64,000 nt of DNA from Myxococcus guangdongensis (GCF_024198255.1 NZ_JAJVKW010000005.1:372001-436000); one strand, 5' to 3'. Shown: positions 37,931 to 49,158, counted from the first letter of the stretch. A program made the numbers and translations. Notes: generated from the sequence alone by a model not told the origin.

Positions 37931-40390
37931 TCAACGATGGGAATGACGCTCACCCACGGCAAGTCGCGGCGTGGAGGGCTCCGGCTCGCGCGTCAGGTGA
38001 GGGACCAGCCGGACTTCCCGCCCATCACTCTCCACGGTGACGGCGCCGTCGATGTCCGTCCGCCAACACTCGCTGCCCAGGGCGCGGTAGCGCGCCTCGA
38101 CCTCCGGATGGGGGAAGCCGAAGCGGTTGCGCCGGCCGACACAGAAGACCACGTGCCGGGGCCGCACCCGCTCCAGCAGCGCCTGGGTGGAGGACGTCCG
38201 GGAGCCGTGGTGTGGTGCCTTCATCACCGTCACCGGGCCCAGGCCTTCCGTCAGCAGCTCCTCCGCGTCGTGCTCCATGTCGCCGGGCAGGAGCACGGTG
38301 ACGTCGCCATGGCGCACCCGCAGCACCACGCTGCGGTCGTTGACGCCCTCCAGCAGCTCCCGCTCCGTCGGGCCGGGTGGCCCCAGCACCTCCACCGTCG
38401 CGTCTCCCAGGCGAAGCGGTGGATGGCCCGCCTCCACCTCTTCGACACGCGCGCTCCCCGCGGCCCTCACCACCTGCCGTGACAAGGGACCTCCCTCGTC
38501 ACCCGCGGGCAGCCAGAGGCGCGCGGTGGGCACGTGTCCCAAGGTCGATATCAATCCCAGCGCATGGTCCGGATGGGGATGGGACAGCACCGTCAAATCC
38601 AACGCGGAGATGCCCTGGTGGCGCAGGTAGGGCAGCACGAAGCGCGTGCCCGTGTCCGCGCCGTTGGGCGCACCGCCTCCGTCCACCAGCGCATGGTGGC
38701 CCCGCGAGCTGAGCACGATGGCGTCGCCTTGCCCCACGGCGAGGAAGGTGACGCGCAGGCCTGGCTGCGGCATCAGTCGGGGCACGAGCACGGTGGCGAC
38801 GAGCGCGGCGGGCGTGAGCCACAGGCCGTGTCTCCACCGCCCCGAGCCCAGGGCCCACACCAGCAATCCCAGCGCATACGGCGCGGCCCAGACACCGAGC
38901 GACGGCACCTCCACCGAGGCCAGGGGCATGGCCGCGAACACGCGTGTCACCCACAACAGGGCCTCCGACGCCCACGCGCCCGCCCACAGCACGGGCGTGG
39001 CCACCACGGGCGAGATGACGAACAGCGCGGCGCCTCCCGCCGCCAGCCCCGTGAGCAGGCCACAGAGGGGCAGGGCGACGACATTCGACAAGAGCCCCGC
39101 CAGGCTCACCCGCCCGAAGGCCGAGGCCACCACGGGCAGCCCCGCGAGCGTGGCCGCGCCGCTCGCGCACAGCGTCTGCGCCATGGCCTCACGCGACTGA
39201 TGCCACAGCCGCACCCATCTGCGCGGCTCGCGAGGGTCCGCGGGCGTCAGGGGCAGCGCCAGCCGAAGCGCGGGCACCAGCACGACCAGTCCGAAGACCG
39301 CCAGGAACGACAGCCGCAACGACAGGTCCTCCACGCTGGAGGGCGCCCACAAGCCCAGCACCAGCGCCGCGGCGGAGAGTCCGTTGAGCCCGTCCGCGCG
39401 CTTCCACCACGCCAGCCCCAGCAGCACCACCGTGGCCATCACCGCCGAGCGCACCGCCGGAGGCTGGTTCCCGGTGAACAGGACATAGGCCCAGACGAAG
39501 GGCACGGCCGCGGGGGCCGCCACCCGACGCGCATCCAACATCCGCCACCGCGCGCCCGCTCGCACCAGCAACCGCCGCAGCACCGCGAGCGTCATCAACG
39601 CGAGCGCCGCGACATGCAGGCCGCTCACGCTGAGCACGTGCGCGAGGCCCGCGCGTGAGAAGGCGTCTTCCCACTCGGCGTCCAGCTCCGCCCGGCGTCC
39701 CGCCGCCAACGTCAGGAAGAGGGCCGCCGAGTCACGCGACGGCGCCACCCGGTGCGTGTGCTCCGCGAGCCGCTCTCGGGTCCCCTCCAGCGTCCACCGC
39801 CACGTCGACGCGCGCGACAGCACCAGCACCCGCTCCGTGCTCGTGGACCCGGTGAAGGCCACGCCCTGTCGCCGCCGGACCGAGGAGAAGTCCTTCTCAC
39901 CCGGGTTGGCCGCCGGTGCGTCCGGGGAGAGCCGCGTCCGCGCGCGGAGCCGCTGACCCGGCAGCAGCTCCAGGGGCGCTCCACGCAACGTCAGGTTCAC
40001 CTTGAACCGGGCCGGCTCGAGCGCCGCCTCCGAGGGGCCCGCCCGGGCCACCACGAGCCTCACGCGCGTGCCGCCCTCCACGGGGTCCACCCGCTCCGCC
40101 TCGCCCTCCAGCACCGCCTCTCCACCACGCTGGAGGGACGCGGGCACCCGCACCCGGGCCTCCCAGTGCGACAGGCCGGCTCCCGCCATCCAGAGTGCCC
40201 CCAACACCGCCAGGTGAGCACCAGGCAGCCGGGCGAGCGCCAGGCCGCACAGCCCCAGCAAAACCCCGCAGACCAGAAATAGCTCCGCCGAGCCATCCGT
40301 TCCGGGTGACCAGAGAGCGCCTAGCAGCAGGCTCAACGAAGGAAAAAAGAGGGGACGCGTCCCCAGGTCGCGCCAAGCGTAACGTTCCAC
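37931..40390 (-). CDS. comEC: ComEC/Rec2 DNA-uptake channel
   Basis: The 819-residue inner-membrane protein conducts single-stranded DNA during natural transformation. An N-terminal DUF4131 region and OB-like segment are followed by the competence domain (HVLSVSGLHVAALAL near residue 255) with many helices. A C-terminal metallo-beta-lactamase domain begins at about 548 (FLAVGQGDA) with HPHPDH at about 601, then GDMEHD and KAPHHGS, so the nuclease-type metal site looks intact. I chose a GTG start at 40390. A TTG 24 codons earlier is open, but it lies in an AT-richer region that probably carries the divergent cdnL promoter. Transcribed with a small downstream gene. Confidence 0.9.
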   Translation of the reverse strand: MERYAWRDLGTRPLFFPSLSLLLGALWSPGTDGSAELFLVCGVLLGLCGLALARLPGAHLAVLGALWMAGAGLSHWEARVRVPASLQRGGEAVLEGEAERVDPVEGGTRVRLVVARAGPSEAALEPARFKVNLTLRGAPLELLPGQRLRARTRLSPDAPAANPGEKDFSSVRRRQGVAFTGSTSTERVLVLSRASTWRWTLEGTRERLAEHTHRVAPSRDSAALFLTLAAGRRAELDAEWEDAFSRAGLAHVLSVSGLHVAALALMTLAVLRRLLVRAGARWRMLDARRVAAPAAVPFVWAYVLFTGNQPPAVRSAVMATVVLLGLAWWKRADGLNGLSAAALVLGLWAPSSVEDLSLRLSFLAVFGLVVLVPALRLALPLTPADPREPRRWVRLWHQSREAMAQTLCASGAATLAGLPVVASAFGRVSLAGLLSNVVALPLCGLLTGLAAGGAALFVISPVVATPVLWAGAWASEALLWVTRVFAAMPLASVEVPSLGVWAAPYALGLLVWALGSGRWRHGLWLTPAALVATVLVPRLMPQPGLRVTFLAVGQGDAIVLSSRGHHALVDGGGAPNGADTGTRFVLPYLRHQGISALDLTVLSHPHPDHALGLISTLGHVPTARLWLPAGDEGGPLSRQVVRAAGSARVEEVEAGHPPLRLGDATVEVLGPPGPTERELLEGVNDRSVVLRVRHGDVTVLLPGDMEHDAEELLTEGLGPVTVMKAPHHGSRTSSTQALLERVRPRHVVFCVGRRNRFGFPHPEVEARYRALGSECWRTDIDGAVTVESDGREVRLVPHLTREPEPSTPRLAVGERHSHR

Positions 40391-40500
40391 CCACCACCCC
40401 GACCTGCACCGTCCGTCACGCCAGCTCGCACACCGAGCGTCATCGCGTACGAAAACCGACAACGTAGTCGGACGCGTTCTGGGTGGTCAAGGCGTTATCG

Positions 40501-40529
40501 TTGCCCGTTGATGTGGTTTGTGGTAGTAG
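40501..40529 (+). promoter_or_regulatory. Weak candidate cdnL promoter
   Basis: TTGCCC (40501-40506), 17 bp, then TAGTAG (40524-40529), about 50 nt before the cdnL GTG. Match to consensus is moderate. The 191-bp divergent region with comEC must hold both promoters. Confidence 0.3.
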
Positions 40530-40581
40530 TGCCCGGCTTGTTGATGGAAGGCCGGTTGCGAGTCTTTCAAGGAGGCAGTTA

Positions 40582-41076
40582 GTGCAGACCAGCTTCAAGA
40601 CTGGTGACAAGGCGGTTTATCCGGGCCAGGGCGTCGGTGAGGTGATGGGTATCGAGCACACCGAAGTGGCCGGGCAGCGCCAGTCATTCTACGTCCTGCG
40701 CATCCTGGAGAACGGGATGCGGATCATGATCCCGATCAACAAGGTCGGATCGGTCGGCCTCCGGGAGATCATCAGCGAGGAGGATGTGAAGCAGGTCTAT
40801 TCCATCCTCAAGGAGAAGGACATCTCGGTCGACTCCACCACCTGGAACCGTCGGTACCGGGAGTACATGGAGAAGATCAAGACGGGCTCCGTCTTCGAGA
40901 TCGCCGAGGTGCTGCGTGACCTCTACCTCCTGAAGGGCGACAAGGACCTCTCGTTCGGCGAGCGCAAGATGCTCGATACCGCGCGCTCGCTGCTCATCAA
41001 GGAGCTGTCGCTCGCGAAGGACTGCTCCGAGGAAGAGATCGAGTCGGACCTGAAGAAGATCTTCAACCTGGCCTGA
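40582..41076 (+). CDS. cdnL: CdnL, CarD-family RNA polymerase-binding regulator
   Basis: The 164-residue protein appears essentially identical to Myxococcus xanthus CdnL from memory. In that species CdnL binds the RNA polymerase beta subunit and DNA near the -10 region and stabilises open complexes, including at rRNA promoters, and is essential. Residues 1-68 form the polymerase-interaction domain (KTGDKAVYPGQGVGEV). The remainder is a helical domain with conserved Trp88 in STTWNRRYREY. The GTG start follows a perfect AAGGAGG (40569-40575) with 6-nt spacing and gives the known length. A strong terminator lies 25 nt past the stop. Very low tolerance to change makes this the best taxonomic marker in the window. 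Confidence 0.97.
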   Translation: MQTSFKTGDKAVYPGQGVGEVMGIEHTEVAGQRQSFYVLRILENGMRIMIPINKVGSVGLREIISEEDVKQVYSILKEKDISVDSTTWNRRYREYMEKIKTGSVFEIAEVLRDLYLLKGDKDLSFGERKMLDTARSLLIKELSLAKDCSEEEIESDLKKIFNLA

Positions 41077-41101
41077 TCCGGGCCTCCAGCCCGACACTCC
41101 C

Positions 41102-41141
41102 GCCCCGGGTTCCCGCACAGGGAGCTCGGGGCTTCGTCTTT
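41102..41141 (+). terminator. Intrinsic terminator after cdnL
   Basis: GCCCCG (41102-41107) pairs with CGGGGC (41127-41132), and the stem continues inward to CCC/GGG around a GCACA loop: 13 bp with two G-U pairs. TTCGTCTTT follows. The next ATG on the same strand is only 8 nt beyond. Confidence 0.8.
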
Positions 41142-41148
41142 GTGCGTC

Positions 41149-41817
41149 ATGACTGAGCCGTCATCCTCCTCTTCGTCGTCGGCGCGGGCCGAGCGGGACC
41201 TTCGCATCGCCGAGCTGGAGGCGAGGCTCGCGCGCCGGCGCGTGGGGGTCAGGCCGCTGGCCGCGGTGCTGGGCATCGTGGTGAGCCTCTCGCTGCTGGC
41301 GATGCAGCGCCGTGAGCTGGCCTATGTCTTCTCTCCGGCCGCTCCGCTCACGTTGGGGGTGGAAGGGGACTATCGGTTCGACGCGCTGGTCTCCAATCGC
41401 TATGCCCAGGTGCATGGCCTCCCGGCGGCCCGGGGGGCGTACGAGCGCGAGGGCGGGGCGACGTTCGTCCTGGTGGGCCTGCGCGAGTCGCCGTTCGTCG
41501 TGCGCAGGCTCGCGTTGCCCGGGGAGGACTGGGTGGAGGGCAGACCGCCTCCGTCGCCGGATTCGAGGCCCTTCGGCATCCGGGGCCGGCTCCTGGCGCA
41601 GGAGGACGCGCCTCGCTACGGGGACGCGCTCGCGTTGTTGAAGGGCATGGGTGCGGTTCAGCCCCACGAGGGGCGGCTGTGGCTGCTCATCGAGGGGGAG
41701 CGCCCCGGTGAGGACCGGGGGCGGGTGCTGGTGGCCCTGGCGCTGCTCGCGTTCGCGGTGTTGAACGCGGTGCTGCTGGTCAGGGGACTGACTCGGCGGT
41801 GGTCTCGAGGCGCCTGA
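41149..41817 (+). CDS. Membrane protein of unknown function
   Basis: The 222-residue protein begins with a Ser run (TEPSSSSSSS) and a short coiled-coil segment, followed by a helix at about 40-58, a non-cytoplasmic domain rich in Arg, Gly and Pro, and a final helix at about 195-215. No family is recognised. Its ATG follows the cdnL terminator by 8 nt, leaving no room for a separate promoter. Its last 38 bp overlap the end of the convergent FHA gene. Confidence 0.65.
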   Translation: MTEPSSSSSSSARAERDLRIAELEARLARRRVGVRPLAAVLGIVVSLSLLAMQRRELAYVFSPAAPLTLGVEGDYRFDALVSNRYAQVHGLPAARGAYEREGGATFVLVGLRESPFVVRRLALPGEDWVEGRPPPSPDSRPFGIRGRLLAQEDAPRYGDALALLKGMGAVQPHEGRLWLLIEGERPGEDRGRVLVALALLAFAVLNAVLLVRGLTRRWSRGA

Positions 41818-43564
41818 GGCCCTCGATGGCGCTGCGGTTGCCCGAGTCGTACTTGAGGGCCTGCTGGAAGGCGGCCCGCGCGGCGCTCGGGTCGTGGGCC
41901 TTCACGTGGTCCACGCCGGAGCGGACGTACAGGATGGAGAGCTGCTTGCGCAGCTGCGGCCCCTGACGGCTCCAGCCCTTGGAGAGCTCCTGGTCGAGCT
42001 GCGCCGCGAGCGCGAGCTGGGAGATGGCGCGCGCCGTGTCGCCCTTCGCGAGCGCCTTGCGGGACTCGGCGTTGGCGGCCTCGAAGCGGACGAGCTGGGC
42101 GTGGAGCGTGGTGAGTCGGCCGCCCTTGGCCAGGTCCATCGCGCCAGTCAGGTCGTTGGCCTCGTAGAGGCGCAGGACGTCCGTCTCCGTCACGGGGCCC
42201 GTGGGCTTCGCGGGAGGCGCCTTGGTATCCGACGCCGAGGCGGTGGCTTCGGGGAAGGCCGTCACCTCCACGTCCGCGTTGGGGCTGCTCGGCCGGACGG
42301 CGCCCGAGGCGATGTCGCGGGCGCTCGGAGTCGGTGAGGCAACGGTGTTGCCCGACGACGAACCCCGGCTCGCACCGGAGGCGATGTCTCTCGCGCTCGG
42401 CGTCGGTGATGCAACCGTGCTGCCCGACGGCGAACCCCGGCTCGCTCCCGAGGCGATGTCGCGCGCGCTCATTCCGGTGGCTGCCACCGTGTTCGATGCG
42501 CTCTGGCCATCCGAGGCCTCACCGGTCCGTGAGCCACCCGAGCCCGTGTCCTGCTGCTGACCGGTGCGGCTGCCATTCCGGGCGATGTCGCGAGCGCTGA
42601 GTCCAGCAGGCGCCGAGGTGACCTTCCCCGTGCGCGGCGCGCTCGAACCTTCATCCGAGGCAGCCCGCTCGACCTTCGCTGTCCCCGCGTTCTCTCCGCC
42701 AGCACCCTCCTGGGGCGCGCGCCCCGTCACGGCGCGTGCGTTGCCCGGGTCCACGAGCAGGGGCGGCTCGGTATTCGTGTCGCCGCGCGCCGTCGCCGCT
42801 CCCGTGTTCGTCGTCGCGCCCTCGGTGGGATTCACCGCGCGATTCGAGCTCAACCCCACGGCCAGCACCGTCACCAGCGCGGCCACGGTGGAGCCCACGC
42901 CCGCGGCGACGAGCCCGACGCCCAGCGGCCCCAACCCTCGCTTGTGTGGCACTGGCGGAGGCATGGCCTGGGAGATGGCGGGCAGGCCCGCGGCGGGCGT
43001 GCCTCCCGGACCGCGCAGCCGCAGCAGCGCGTTGCCCAGGGTGATTTCGTCGCCCGACATCACCTCGACCTCGCCCGTGACGCGGACGCGGTTGAGGAAG
43101 GTGCCGTTCTGGCTGCCCAGGTCCTTCAGGAGGAACTGGTCTCCCGTGCGGATGATCTGCGCGTGCCGCCGGCTGATGGACGGGTGCTGCAGCCTCAGGT
43201 CCGACGAAGAGGACCGCCCCAGCACCAGCGAGCCCTGCTGCACGGGCACCAGCTGCCCGATTCCGGGGCCGCGCTCGACGTACAGGAAGGCCGGCGGGTG
43301 GCCGGGGTTGGAGTACTCGCGCCCCCAGTCGAACTTGGGCGACAGCTCCCGGTCTGCCTTGTCCCGACCCTTGCCCGAGCCCTGCCGGGGCGCCTTGCGC
43401 GGACCCGCCGGATACTGGGGCACGCGCTGGGGACGCGGGTCGTCGGCCTGCAGGGGCGCGACCTCGTCGTCGTCGAAGGGCAGCTCCACCTCGGGCTCCT
43501 TCGGCGCCTGCGAACCCGGCGGGCGGGGAGGGCGGGGCGGGCGCTTGGGATTCGGTGGAGCCAT
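41780..43564 (-). CDS. FHA-domain membrane protein with repetitive linker and TPR-like C-terminus
   Basis: This is a 594-residue protein. After a Pro/Arg-rich N-terminus, an FHA domain lies at about 85-165 (LVLGRSSSSDL, SRRHAQII, GSQNGTFLN). A transmembrane helix (about 205-230, GLVAAGVGSTVAALVTVLAV) separates it from a long Gly/Ser/Thr/Ala-rich linker. The linker carries four versions of SARDIA(S/R)xG, three spaced by a 23-24-residue unit, and the tail has TPR-like helices (about 500-590). The cytoplasmic FHA would read Ser/Thr phosphorylation, with the TPR on the other side. ATG at 43564 is chosen; one at 43573 is also possible. Its stop overlaps the end of the convergent gene at 41149 by 38 bp. 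Confidence 0.8.
   Translation of the reverse strand: MAPPNPKRPPRPPRPPGSQAPKEPEVELPFDDDEVAPLQADDPRPQRVPQYPAGPRKAPRQGSGKGRDKADRELSPKFDWGREYSNPGHPPAFLYVERGPGIGQLVPVQQGSLVLGRSSSSDLRLQHPSISRRHAQIIRTGDQFLLKDLGSQNGTFLNRVRVTGEVEVMSGDEITLGNALLRLRGPGGTPAAGLPAISQAMPPPVPHKRGLGPLGVGLVAAGVGSTVAALVTVLAVGLSSNRAVNPTEGATTNTGAATARGDTNTEPPLLVDPGNARAVTGRAPQEGAGGENAGTAKVERAASDEGSSAPRTGKVTSAPAGLSARDIARNGSRTGQQQDTGSGGSRTGEASDGQSASNTVAATGMSARDIASGASRGSPSGSTVASPTPSARDIASGASRGSSSGNTVASPTPSARDIASGAVRPSSPNADVEVTAFPEATASASDTKAPPAKPTGPVTETDVLRLYEANDLTGAMDLAKGGRLTTLHAQLVRFEAANAESRKALAKGDTARAISQLALAAQLDQELSKGWSRQGPQLRKQLSILYVRSGVDHVKAHDPSAARAAFQQALKYDSGNRSAIEGLRRLETTAESVP
42280..42480 (-). repeat. In-frame direct repeats coding for SARDIASGASRG units
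   Basis: About three imperfect copies of a 69-72-bp unit within the FHA/TPR gene encode SARDIASGASRGS-SG-TVASPTP. Copies are highly alike at DNA level, indicating recent expansion. The unit is in-frame, so copy number can change without breaking the gene. Confidence 0.7.
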
Positions 43565-43747
43565 GAACACCATTCTCGCTGATTGAGGACCGGCTGGAAG
43601 GTTCTCAGGGCCTGGGCGTCCGAAGTTGTCCAGGTCCGATGGTTTCCCCAAGCCCTTCCGGATTCAAGACCCCGTGAATGCTGGCCTGTACAGGGACCGG
43701 GAATCTAGAGTGGCGGCCACACGCACAAAGACGGACCTCCAGGAGGA

Positions 43748-45229
43748 ATGGCGCAAGTGACGACTCCCCCCACCATCCGGCTCTTCAACACGATGACCAT
43801 GCAGAAGGAGCTCTTGCAGCCCTCTGTCCCGGGCTGCGTGGGGGTCTATGTCTGTGGGCCCACGGTCTACAGCTACATTCATATCGGGAATGCTCGCACC
43901 TTCACGTCGTTCGACGTGGTGGTCCGCTACCTCCGGTACCGGGGGCTCCAGGTTCGTTATGTCCGGAACTTCACGGACGTGGACGACAAGATCATCAAGG
44001 CCGCCCATGAGACGGGCGAGGCCCCGGTGGTGCTGGCCGCGCGCTACGTGGAGATCTTCCGAGAGGACGCCAAGGCGCTGCACATGCTGGAGCCGGACGT
44101 GGCGCCCAAGGTGAGCGACCACCTCCCGGAAATCATCGGCATCATCCAGAAGCTCGTGGACAAGGGCTTCGCCTATGCGTCCCAGGGCGACGTGTACTTC
44201 TCCGTCAGCGCCGACAAGGACTACGCGAAGCTGTCCAAGCGACACCTCGAGGACCTGTGCGTGGGTGAGCGCGTGCAGCCCGGCGACCAGAAGCGCGAGC
44301 CGCTCGACTTCGCGCTGTGGAAGGCGGCCAAGCCCGGCGAGCCCGCGTGGGAGAGCCCCTGGGGCCCGGGGCGTCCGGGCTGGCACATCGAGTGCTCCGC
44401 GATGAGCGCGAAGTACCTGGGTGAGACGTTCGACATCCACGGCGGCGCGCTGGACCTCATCTTCCCCCACCACGAGAACGAAATCGCGCAGAGCGAGTCC
44501 GCCAACGGGGTGGAGTTCGCGAAGTACTGGATGCACTGCGGCTTCCTGGACCTGGAAGGCGCGAAGATGTCCAAGTCGCTGGGCAACGTGGTGCGCCTGC
44601 GCGACGCGCTCCAGCGGGTGGACGCGGAGGCCCTGCGCTTCTTCTTCCTCTCCACGCACTACCGCCACCCGCTCAGCTTCTCCGACAAGGCCCTGGCCGA
44701 CGCGGAGGCGCGCATGGAGTACTTCTACGAGACGCTGCGCAAGGTGGACGAGCGGCTCGCGGGCAAGGACTTCGGCGACGGCCCGCTGCACGGCGAGCCC
44801 CACCGCTTCCTCGCCGAGTTCGAGTGCGCCATGGACGACGACTTCAACAGCGCGGGCGGCCTGGGCGCGCTGTCGGGGCTGTTCGGCCTGATGAACGAGC
44901 TGACCGACAAGCCGCCGGTGAAGGACAAGGCGCTCGTGGGGCGCACGCTGCGCGCGCTGCGCGAGGACGTGCGCAAGGTGTCCGGCGTGCTCGGCCTGTT
45001 CGAGGACGACTCGGGCGCGTGGCTGCTGCGCCGGCGTGAGCGCGCGGTGCGCGAGCGGGGCATCGACGTGGCGGAGGTGGAGCGGCTGCTCGGTGAGCGG
45101 ACGGCCGCTCGAGCGGCCAAGGACTTCGCCGCCGCGGACCGGGTGCGGACCACGCTGAAGGAGAAGGGCGTGGAAATCATGGATACGCCCGCTGGCACCT
45201 CGTGGAAGGTGGCGGCCCAGCAGGGCTGA
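43748..45229 (+). CDS. cysS: Cysteinyl-tRNA synthetase
   Basis: The 493-residue class I synthetase charges tRNA-Cys. The zinc-binding Cys36 is in VCGPTVYSYIHIGN, where HIGN is the HIGH motif; another zinc ligand is in WHIECS (about 216), and KMSKSLGN (about 274) is the second catalytic motif. Length is slightly above the 460-residue norm. AGGAGGA ends directly at the ATG at 43748; a GTG three codons later would have the more usual 10-nt spacing and could be the true start. Downstream lies a hairpin and then an M28 peptidase. Confidence 0.97.
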   Translation: MAQVTTPPTIRLFNTMTMQKELLQPSVPGCVGVYVCGPTVYSYIHIGNARTFTSFDVVVRYLRYRGLQVRYVRNFTDVDDKIIKAAHETGEAPVVLAARYVEIFREDAKALHMLEPDVAPKVSDHLPEIIGIIQKLVDKGFAYASQGDVYFSVSADKDYAKLSKRHLEDLCVGERVQPGDQKREPLDFALWKAAKPGEPAWESPWGPGRPGWHIECSAMSAKYLGETFDIHGGALDLIFPHHENEIAQSESANGVEFAKYWMHCGFLDLEGAKMSKSLGNVVRLRDALQRVDAEALRFFFLSTHYRHPLSFSDKALADAEARMEYFYETLRKVDERLAGKDFGDGPLHGEPHRFLAEFECAMDDDFNSAGGLGALSGLFGLMNELTDKPPVKDKALVGRTLRALREDVRKVSGVLGLFEDDSGAWLLRRRERAVRERGIDVAEVERLLGERTAARAAKDFAAADRVRTTLKEKGVEIMDTPAGTSWKVAAQQG

Positions 45230-45237
45230 AGGGCTGC

Positions 45238-45273
45238 GGTGCCCCGGGCCTTCGTGTTAGGGCTCGGGGCACC
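45238..45273 (+). terminator. Hairpin between cysS and M28 peptidase, abutting the ATG
   Basis: GGTGCCCCG (45238-45246) pairs perfectly with CGGGGCACC (45265-45273); six more inner pairs give a 15-bp stem with a 6-nt loop. It ends at the base before the peptidase ATG at 45274. It may terminate cysS, or fold in the leader of the peptidase mRNA and restrict ribosome access. Confidence 0.6.
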
Positions 45274-46971
45274 ATGAAGCACCTGCTGTCACTGCTACTG
45301 GCCCTGGCCTCCGCTCCCGCGCTCGCCCAGCGCGCGCCCCTCGTCACGCCCGCCGAGAAGACGGCCGCGGGCACCATCGACCCGGACGTGCTGCGCGCGC
45401 ACATCCGCTTCCTCGCGCACGACTTGCTCGAGGGACGCGGCCCCGGCACCCGGGGCGACGCGTTGGGACAGGCGTACATCGCCTCGCAGTTCGAGGCCCT
45501 GGGCCTGAAGCCCGCGGGCGCGGACGGCACGTACTTCCAACCCTTCGACCTGGTGGGTGTCACCGGCCATCCGGAGACCCTGTCCGTGCGCGCGCCCCAG
45601 GGCGGCGCGGAGCTGAAGTTCCACGAGGACTTCATCGCGGTGTCGGGCGTGCAGAGCGCCGAGGCCCGGCTGGACGGCTCCGAGCTCGTCTTCGTGGGCT
45701 ACGGCATCCAGGCGCCCGAGTACGCGTGGGACGACTTCAAGGGGATGGATGTGCGCGGCAAGACGCTGCTCATCCTCAACAGCGACCCGGAGGATGACCC
45801 GCGCATCTTCGGCGGCCGCACGCGGCTGTGGTACGGCCGCTGGGATTACAAGTACGAGCAGGCGGCGAAGGTGGGCGCGGCGGGCGCCATCATCCTGCAC
45901 ACCACGCAGAGCGCCGGCTATCCGTGGCAGGTGGTCCAGTCGTCGTGGACGGGCGAGCAGTTCGAGCTCCCCGCCACCACCGGTCCCCGCCTCCAGGTGA
46001 AGGCGTGGACGACGGAGGACGCCACGCGCCGGGTGCTCCAGCTCGCGGGGCAGGACTTGGAGACGCTGCGCGCCGCGGCCCAGTCGCGCGACTTCCAGCC
46101 CGTGCCGCTGGGCGTGACGGTGTCCACGCGCTTCGCCAACGAGGTGCGCCGCAGGCCCACCGCGAACGTGCTGGCGCTGTTGCCCGGCGGCGACGCGAAG
46201 CTGTCCAACGAGGTGGTGCTCTACAGCGCGCACCACGACCACCTGGGCAAGAAGGAGGGCGGCAAGCCGGGCGAGGACACCATCTACAACGGCGCGCTCG
46301 ACAACGCGGCGGGCGTGTCCGCGATGCTGTCGGTGGCGCGCGCGTATCGCTCGCTGCCCAAGGCCCCGCGCCGCTCCATCCTCTTCGCCGCGGTGGCCGC
46401 GGAGGAGCAGGGGTTGTTGGGCTCGCAGTACCTCGCGGAGCATCCGCCGGTGCCCGCGGGCCGCATCGCCGCCAACGTCAACATCGACGGCGCCAACATC
46501 CACGGACGCACGCGCGACATCACCGTCATCGGCCTGGGCAAGTCCAACCTGGACGCCGTCATCACGGGGCTGGCGAAGACGCAGAACCGCGTGGTGAAGG
46601 CGGACCAGCTGTCGGACCGGGGCTTCTTCTACCGCTCGGACCAGTTCAACTTCGCGCGCCAGGGCATCCCCGCCGCGTACTTCGGCAGCGGCATGGACTT
46701 CATCGGCAAGCCGGAGGGCTGGGGCCGTCAGCAGCGCGAGGCGTGGGAGGCCAAGCACTACCATCAGCCGTCCGACGAGCTGCGCGCCGACTGGGACATG
46801 TCCGGCGCGGTGGAGGACGCCCGGCTGTTCTTCCTCCTGGGAGCCCACGTGGCCCGCGTGCCGGAGCTGCCGCGCTGGAACAAGGGCGACGAGTTCGAGG
46901 CGGCCCGCCTGGCGGCCTTGAAGGCGCTCGAGTCGCCCAGGACGCCTCCGTCGGAGGGCGCCTCGAAGTAG
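45274..46971 (+). CDS. Exported M28-family zinc aminopeptidase
   Basis: The 565-residue enzyme has a signal peptide (cleavage at ALAQR). The catalytic domain holds the co-catalytic zinc ligands in SAHHDHLG (His), LDNAAG (Asp), AEEQGLLGS (Glu-Glu), NIDGAN (Asp) and a late His in HYHQPSDE. A protease-associated domain is inserted between residues about 140 and 290. Such secreted or periplasmic aminopeptidases release N-terminal residues from peptides and would suit a predatory scavenger. No separate ribosome-binding site is visible because the hairpin occupies the leader. uvrB follows 84 bp downstream. Confidence 0.88.
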   Translation: MKHLLSLLLALASAPALAQRAPLVTPAEKTAAGTIDPDVLRAHIRFLAHDLLEGRGPGTRGDALGQAYIASQFEALGLKPAGADGTYFQPFDLVGVTGHPETLSVRAPQGGAELKFHEDFIAVSGVQSAEARLDGSELVFVGYGIQAPEYAWDDFKGMDVRGKTLLILNSDPEDDPRIFGGRTRLWYGRWDYKYEQAAKVGAAGAIILHTTQSAGYPWQVVQSSWTGEQFELPATTGPRLQVKAWTTEDATRRVLQLAGQDLETLRAAAQSRDFQPVPLGVTVSTRFANEVRRRPTANVLALLPGGDAKLSNEVVLYSAHHDHLGKKEGGKPGEDTIYNGALDNAAGVSAMLSVARAYRSLPKAPRRSILFAAVAAEEQGLLGSQYLAEHPPVPAGRIAANVNIDGANIHGRTRDITVIGLGKSNLDAVITGLAKTQNRVVKADQLSDRGFFYRSDQFNFARQGIPAAYFGSGMDFIGKPEGWGRQQREAWEAKHYHQPSDELRADWDMSGAVEDARLFFLLGAHVARVPELPRWNKGDEFEAARLAALKALESPRTPPSEGASK

Positions 46972-47029
46972 GGCAGGGCGCGCTCCGTCCGCCGGTCGAC
47001 GAGCGGGTACAAATGTGCAGTGTTTCGCT

Positions 47030-47053
47030 CCGCGAGGGTGTTAAACCTCGCGG
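47030..47053 (+). promoter_or_regulatory. Palindrome in the uvrB leader
   Basis: CCGCGAGG (47030-47037), 8 bp, then CCTCGCGG (47046-47053): a perfect 8-bp inverted repeat ending 2 nt before the uvrB ATG. A possible -10 (TACAAA, 47008-47013) would place it in the transcript. It could be an operator or an RNA hairpin. It does not look like a known LexA box. Confidence 0.5.
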
Positions 47054-47055
47054 AT

Positions 47056-49158
<2,103 letters not shown>

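Noticed and set aside
47030..47053. LexA box upstream of uvrB
   Set aside because: The palindrome does not resemble LexA operators I know from Gram-positive, Escherichia or deltaproteobacterial systems.
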